This document shows positions 58,400 to 64,000 of a DNA stretch of 64,000 bases, piece after piece. This DNA is from Cryptomeria japonica (taxonomy: Eukaryota > Streptophyta > Pinopsida > Cupressales > Cupressaceae): contig NC_081414.1 of NCBI RefSeq assembly GCF_030272615.1, positions 524,192,137-524,256,136 of the forward strand, read 5' to 3'. The notes beneath the pieces were generated by a model. It did no database searches, had not been told where the DNA came from, and was given only the letters and a program-made list of their open reading frames with translations. Within the stretch, counting starts at the first letter, position 1, and each line of letters starts with the position of its first letter. The position numbers and the translations under genes are program-made.

Positions 58400-61300
58400 C
58401 TTGCGACAATAAATATACAATTAATTACTAAATATTATTATTTGTCCTTAGAGGAGTAACTTTTGTGATGGTATTTTTTTAATTAATTAATATTACTGGT
58501 TTTTTTCAATCAGTCAAAAAAATAAAAAAAATTAATAAAGTCAAAACAATATATGTAAACAAAAAATATTTTTTTTATAATATAAAATATAAGTATCTTA
58601 AATATATCAAATAGTTATTATTAATGTTATGGTAATTAATAAGAAATTACAATACATTATTTAAAAATTATATTACTTACTATTATCTCTTATTTGTTAT
58701 GATTAAGTACCTAAAATATTTATAATATAATTGTGACCCTACCATACAATCATGTGTCCTTCTATGAGTCATAACACAAAATCTCGCATGCAAACAATTT
58801 AATTATTACATCGAAAGGTGTAACCCTACAATGGCACCCACCCAAGTCTTATCTGTGTAAGAAAAAATAATTGCTGATCCGTACCAGTTCAGATAGACCA
58901 GACAACCTACCCTAGTGGATCCAAAAGTTTGTCGAAAAGTTTTTGGGAAGTCCTTGAAATTTTTCTAAGCAATTGCCCAAAAACCGACAAGGTAGGGCTA
59001 ATTGGGGCTCTAGGGCTACTAGGCCTAGAAAATAGGAAAAAGAGGGAGCGATGGGAAAATGGTGAGAAGCCAATTGAAGAACCACTTGAATGGAGTTTTA
59101 ATACCTATAATACACCCCCTAAAACCCCTACAAGTATAAATTGGAGGTTTGAACAATCTAAAGGTTGGGTTTACTCTTGTGAATTCTAGCCATGCTTGAT
59201 AACAACTATAGCAAACAACATGATAGTGAGCACTCCAAGAGATTTTGATTGTTTGACTTGTTAATGGGCAAGTGAAGAGTGATGGAAGCCCACTAAAACG
59301 TCCTTTACCTACCTTTTGAGCAAGGTGTAACTCTCTTGTGAGGATATCTCTCCATCACTTTTGGTAGAATTTCATCAAATATGTGTGTATGTATATATGT
59401 TGTATATGTAAAAAGAAAAAAATATATTAAAAATGATGAAATTAAAAATTATAAAAGAAAGAAAAAAGAAACTTTCTAGACATTCATTCTATTTTTAAAT
59501 TTTTATGTTCAAAAATCCCTTTCCTTTCTTTTCGAAAAAAAAATATTAAAAAAGAAAGAATAAAATGGATTGATATTAGATTTGAATTACTAATGCTTGG
59601 AGTAGGGATGCTAGGGATGGATCTGTAACTACCTTGGTGTGTGTGAGAGAGGAGGATTTTCCTCTTTGTATGAGCTTGAGAGAAGGTGTTTTCCCTTAAT
59701 ATATAGTTTGAATTTGAAATGAAATAGATGTGCCTACATTAAGTGGAGCCATATGGCATAATTCTAAAAAAGTGGGGGTCTAGTTTGAAAATGGTAGTTT
59801 AATTTTTTATTGTTTTCTAAAAAAATAAAACTTACATTTAGAGGCCAAGTTAACAAATTTTTTTTTAAATTATATTTTTCAAATTTAGAAGAGTTGAAAT
59901 GAAAACTTTTTTTTTTTTTTTTGCATATTTGGAGCAATAAGGTACTCTTGAATTTTTTAAATTTTATTATTATTTTGAAGATAAAAATGTATAAATTTTT
60001 TCCCAATTTCATCCATGGTGAATTTGGGGTTTTGTGTTTTTTCTCAATTTTTGGAATAGAAAAAGTGAATTTTAGGCAATGCTTGAATGAATTACTTTGT
60101 GGGAATAGTAGTCTTTAATATTTTTTATTTATAATATTTTGAATATATGTCAAATAAATGATGAGATTCATTGTAGTTGCATATATTTCTATTCGAACTC
60201 AATAGTGATTGGCACAATGCTTTTGTGAATGAATATGAATGTATTGGAATCGGAAAACAAGTCTTCTTATTATTCCTTTTATATTTCTAACATTGTGGGA
60301 TTAAGTCCAAATTATTATTTTACTTTTGTAATTTGGTTTGATGAACCTAGGATCCTTGTCCTTGTGTTGTTAGGTTTTGTATCCAACAAGAGCCTTGATT
60401 CTATCCATGTGTGTTGTGTTTGGTAGATACCTTGATTATATACACTCCCATACCTATATTGTATAATTTTATATCTGATGTGGTTCATTTCTTGCACCTA
60501 TTTATTGGTGTTTGTTTCCATCTGAGAGTGCTTATGCGTTTGCAATCATTCATTTTCATGTATCAATTGGTGTGTGTGTCATGCATTATCTCATGTGTGC
60601 TTCATTTGGCATGAGTGTTGTCATGCATGCTTGGTATATGTGTGATCCTTGGTTTGGATAATAGTGTATCCATGATTTTCTACTTTGTAGCTTGGGTTTT
60701 ACTATAGTAACATAAAAATATATTATACTCAATGATGGTAATATGGTAGATACCTAATGAGTAGCATTCCATTATTAGTCCATTTTGAAGATCTCTCAGG
60801 AGCTCTAGAAGAATTCCTAGTTCAATCTTTATGACTATCATTTGTAATTAATATAACACCTTGGAGGTGGCTTGTTATTGATTTAATAATATTCATAGTA
60901 TCATATATGCATTGGAGTGCAATCCTTCCAAGTTTGGGAAGTAGCCTCCACCTAATTATTATGTCATGATCTCATTTAATTGTTTAGTATAATATTTGTA
61001 AGAGTATCTGAGATTTATTTAATGAATGGTTGATATTTATGTAAATTGTGATGTGGGTTATGTCTCATCTATGTTTAGGACATGAAACCATTTTTAAATA
61101 AATTTCATTTATTTGATATTTTTCTACACTTCAACTCTTTAGGTTGCTAGCATATTTGTAAGCTGAAATCATGATAATTATGCATGTTTGGATTTAATTA
61201 TTTTATGTTTTAATTATGTTTATGGATATTTATGAGTGAATATATATTTTATTATTATAATGGTTGAAATTTATATGTTTTCCTTTGGGCCCTTCTTGAT

Positions 61301-61451
61301 GATGGTGTTGAATAAGAATAACATTTCATTTTAGCTTTCTCATGTTTTATCTTTTAACTCTTTCCCTTATTTTAGGAGATAAGGTTTTATTTGGCTTTTT
61401 TATTGTGAATGGTGCCCTTTAGAAGGCTCTCATGTGTCCAAATTGGTTCTC
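58400..61451. other. Intergenic region without a recognised gene
   Basis: AT-rich DNA with stops in all frames apart from short segments. An 86-residue open segment at 58929-59189 (plus) has moderately normal composition (LIGALGLLGLENRKKRERWE) but no recognised domain. TG/TA-rich and poly-T tracts occur at 59380-59560 and 59900-59925. No LTR ends, tandem arrays or RNA genes were seen. Confidence 0.55.
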
Positions 61452-61872
61452 TGTTAGGGCTTAGGTAGATCTAGAGGAAATGCAAATTAACAATTATATG
61501 TAGATTCAAATACACAAAGATGAAGAAAAATACACAACACAAATAACATAGAGATTTAATGTGGTTCACCCAAGATGAGCTACATCCATAGAACACATAT
61601 GTCCAATCTTTTCTTATTATACAGTAAACAATACAACACAATTACAATGCCCTTTCCATTTCAACCTCTTATAACATGCAATTTTTAGGGCAACATACAA
61701 AGTCAACCTTTTTAGGGTTTTTTTTCAATGTCGATTTAAAAATAAAAATAAAAAAATTCCTCGAAGGTTGTGCCTCCAAACCCCTGCTTTCTCAGGGGTT
61801 GCACCCCCAAACAGTGACGAGGATACATTACAAGTGTATAGCACTTGCATGATCAGCTTCTACATACCATCA
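61452..61872 (-). repeat. 3' LTR of Copia-3
   Basis: About 421 bp, from TGTTAGGGCTTAGG (low coordinate) to ACCATCA (high coordinate). The high end directly borders a purine tract (minus strand CAAGTGGGAGAT, 61873-61884). The other LTR is not in the window, so the low boundary rests on the TG dinucleotide only. Confidence 0.7.
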
Positions 61873-61984
61873 ATCTCCCACTTGGATATTAATTAGGTTT
61901 CACTCCAAACAATCTCCCACTTGGAGAGTAATCTTGGACGACACTATTGTACTTGTAGCTCCCACTAGATAAAACAACTGGACT

Positions 61985-62740
61985 TAGTTGTTCCTTAACT
62001 CCATGATTTTAAATCAAGAAGGCCAATATAAACTGATGAGGAAATCAACTTCTCCCATGTGACTGCCCTCGTGAACATATCTACAGGATTGCCATTTGTG
62101 TGAATCTTTTCAAGCTGTAATTGGTCATCCTCCAAAATGAATTATATGAAGTGTTACCTGAGCTGAATGTGTTTTTTCCTTGAATGAAGATAAAAATTCT
62201 TTGCAAGATGAATGACACTCTGGCTATTAGTGTACAATGGGCTATCCTCTTGCATCTTACCCAATTCCTCCAAAAAACATTGTAACCAAATCATCTCCTT
62301 GCTAGCTTCAGTAGTAGCCACATACTCAGCTTAAGTGGTTGAAAGTGTAACAAACTTTTGTAGTCTAGAAATCCAACTAACTAGAATTCCCCTATAGTAA
62401 AGACATACCCTGTAGTACTCCTTGTTGTATCAATATCACCTGCCAGATAAAAGTCAACATATCCTCGTAGAGAAGAGTTTGATCCTCTGAAACATAATGC
62501 CTCGGTAGTAGTACCTCCCAAATACCCGATAATCCATTTGATAGCATTCCAATGTTTCATTCTCGGATTTCTTATATACTTGCTCACAACTCCCACTGCA
62601 TGTGCAATATCTGGCCATCTCCATACCATCACATAAATCAGACTACCAATAACTGATGAATACGAAATGTTAGACATTTTATTTACCTCTTCGTGTGTCT
62701 TTGGACACATCTCCTTAGTCAATTTGAAATGACTAGCCAA
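61985..62740 (-). pseudogene. RNase H and RT C-terminus of Copia-3
   Basis: The open segment 62740-62381 contains YSSVIGSLIYVMVWRWPDIAHAVG, KHWNAIKWIIGYLGGT, LRGYVDFYLAGDIDTTRSTTG and GYVFTIG. Reading continues with stops to about 62050: TEAEYVAT (near 62330), MIWLQCFLEELG, then KKHIQLR*HFI. Conserved C-(T/K)-RPDIAH is WRWPDIAH. RNase H removes the RNA strand after cDNA synthesis. Confidence 0.8.
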
Positions 62741-62767
62741 AGGTGTACCAACTAATTTTTCATTTTA

Positions 62768-63372
62768 CATGTTAAATCTTTTCAACACCTTATTTATATA
62801 CTTACTTTGGGACAAAGTTAATGTTCCATTTTTCATGTCCCGTGAAATCCTCATACCAAGGATTTTCTTAGTTGCACCCAAATCCTTCATAGCAAATGAC
62901 TTTGCTAATTTCTATTTAAGTTTATTTATATGTTGCATGTTAGACCCAGCAACAAGCATGCCATCAACATAAAGTAATAGGATAATATAACTACCATTAT
63001 CCAATCTCTTAAAATAAACAAAATAATCAAAATGACATTTGTGGTAACCTTGTTCATCCATTAAACTAACAAATTTCAAATATCATTGTTGGGGTGCTTG
63101 CTTTAAGCCATACAAACTCTTCTTCAACCTGGACACTAACTCTTCCTCGCCTTTGACCTCATATCCCTATGGTTGTTGCATGTAGATTTCCTCCTCCAAA
63201 TCCCCATGGAGAAAAGTTGTTTAAGATGCAAGTCCTCTACAACCACAAGACTTAGAACAGTTCTAATGGAAGTTGTTTTTACAATTGGTAAAAAAAATTC
63301 ATCAAAATCTATACCCTTTTTTTGTGCAAAACTTTTTACCATGAGTCTGGCCCTATATATTATGTCCTCCAT
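62768..63372 (-). pseudogene. Reverse transcriptase of Copia-3
   Basis: The 63372-63136 segment has ARLMVKSFAQKKGIDFDEFF and IVKTTSIRTVLSLV. A frameshift follows at the point where the MDVKTAFL motif is expected. The palm motif near 62970 reads LLLYVDGMLVAGSN: the second catalytic Asp of YVDD is Gly, which alone should abolish activity. SFAMKDLGATKKILGMRISRD follows. Confidence 0.82.
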
Positions 63373-63454
63373 CCTCCTCCTTCAGCCTATAAACCCATTT
63401 ATTTGGCAAGACTCTTTTTCCTGCAGGTAATGGGACTAAGTCCCAAGTCTGGTT

Positions 63455-64000
63455 CTACATCAAGGAATCCATTTCCTCTTTCATACCTAGCTTCCACTCT
63501 TGTTTGGCATCCACCTGCATTACTTTTCCATATCCTTCTAGTTCACCAAAATCAATTAATAAAATAGAATACAAAGAAGGAGAAAATATTTCAAGAGGTT
63601 TACTTAACCTCGTAGAATGTCTAACACTTGTAGGAGTTTGTGGGATATTTTGTTGTTGTTGGGCATCATATACCAATGCCATTTTATTTTCAGGAATCTC
63701 ATCCAACACCACATATTCCTTTTTAACATGTTCATGCACTTCTTTTCCTACATCTATTCTTTATACATGACCTTCTCATTGAATATAACATCTCTACTTC
63801 TAATTATTTTTTGATTTTCAAAATCCCATAATCAATAACCAAAGTCATCTATTCCATATCCAACGAAGGTATATTTCTGAGATTTAGAATCAATTTTGGT
63901 TCTACTTTCTTTATCAACATGGACAAAAGCTTCAAACCAAAGATTTTTAGAAAAGAATAAGTTGCCTTTTTACCAGTCCATGCCTCCTCTAGAATTCCAC
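63455..64000 (-). pseudogene. Integrase C-terminus and RT linker of Copia-3
   Basis: 63739-63455: the linker TSVRHSTRLSKPLEIFSPSLYS (a typical S.R.S.R..KPP-like copia linker), then KQEWKLGMKEEMDSL, the start of RT. Upstream to 64000 the minus strand contains KATYSFLKIFGLKLLS-like and FEAFVHVDKES-like integrase C-terminal pieces with stops. The rest lies beyond the window. Confidence 0.65.

Larger units (their letters stand above)
61452..64000 (-). mobile_element. Copia-3: Ty1/copia element, 3' part only (runs off the right edge)
   Basis: The 3' LTR (61452-61872) and the pol region (integrase C-terminus, RT, RNase H) lie on the minus strand. The 5' part is outside the window. The RNase H/RT sequence (PDIAHAVGVVSKYIRNP, CFRGSNSSLRGYVDFYLAGD) resembles Tork/TNT1-type copia rather than Sireviruses, and the short LTR of about 421 bp fits that. 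Multiple stops and frameshifts show decay. Confidence 0.83.

Noticed and set aside
58929-59189. 86-residue open frame as a host gene
   Set aside because: No recognised domain, no splice or promoter context; too short to call.

Overview
The window is nuclear DNA from a land plant with a large, transposon-filled genome. The evidence is Ty1/copia and Ty3/gypsy elements primed by initiator tRNA-Met, L1-type LINEs with a C-terminal RNase H domain, AT-rich introns and spacers, and one intact plant PLAC8/cell-number-regulator gene. Nested insertions, a 3.2-kb gypsy LTR and Sirevirus-like LTRs fit a gymnosperm or another large plant genome, but no marker here fixes the species. No rRNA, tRNA, organellar or prokaryotic gene was seen.

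Layout. (1) 1-15045 is a three-level nest. A minus-strand LTR element without pol genes ('element A', left end outside the window) is split by a plus-strand copia element (Copia-1, 2295-13648, TSD CAAAG). Copia-1 is itself split in its reverse transcriptase by a gypsy chromovirus (6066-11348, TSD TGATG). (2) 15046-18910 holds exon-like remnants and a 359-bp tandem array. (3) 19380-22345 (minus) is the broken relic of a probable DDE/RNase H-fold transposase family known to me mainly from uncharacterised animal proteins. (4) 22870-24505 is GA/CA microsatellite. (5) 25385-33190 has two 5'-truncated LINEs in opposite orientation. (6) 35027-56006 is a near full-length LINE with an 18-20 bp target duplication, interrupted by two LTR elements: Sirevirus-like Copia-2 (37469-44814, minus, TSD TAGCC) in the endonuclease and pol-less element B (46080-53479, plus, TSD TTGTA/TCGTA) in the reverse transcriptase. 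(7) 57185-58131 (minus) is the only apparently functional host gene, four exons encoding a PLAC8 protein of about 220 residues, with two G-boxes upstream. (8) 61452-64000 is the 3' part of another minus-strand copia element.

The most unusual content is the pol-less family represented twice, by elements A and B. Each has LTRs, a tRNA-Met primer site, a Gag-like ORF with a coiled coil and four CCHC zinc knuckles, and a second long ORF (about 1045 codons in B) that I cannot assign. Neither shows protease, integrase or reverse transcriptase in the available sequence. Element B shares LTR blocks, primer site and repeated polypurine tracts with Copia-2, so Copia-2-like Sireviruses are the likely source of its replication machinery.

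Almost all transposon ORFs are broken by stops. Most are TAG or TGA where the family has Gln, Trp or Arg, as expected from C-to-T decay of methylated DNA. I read these as silenced, decaying repeats around one conserved gene.
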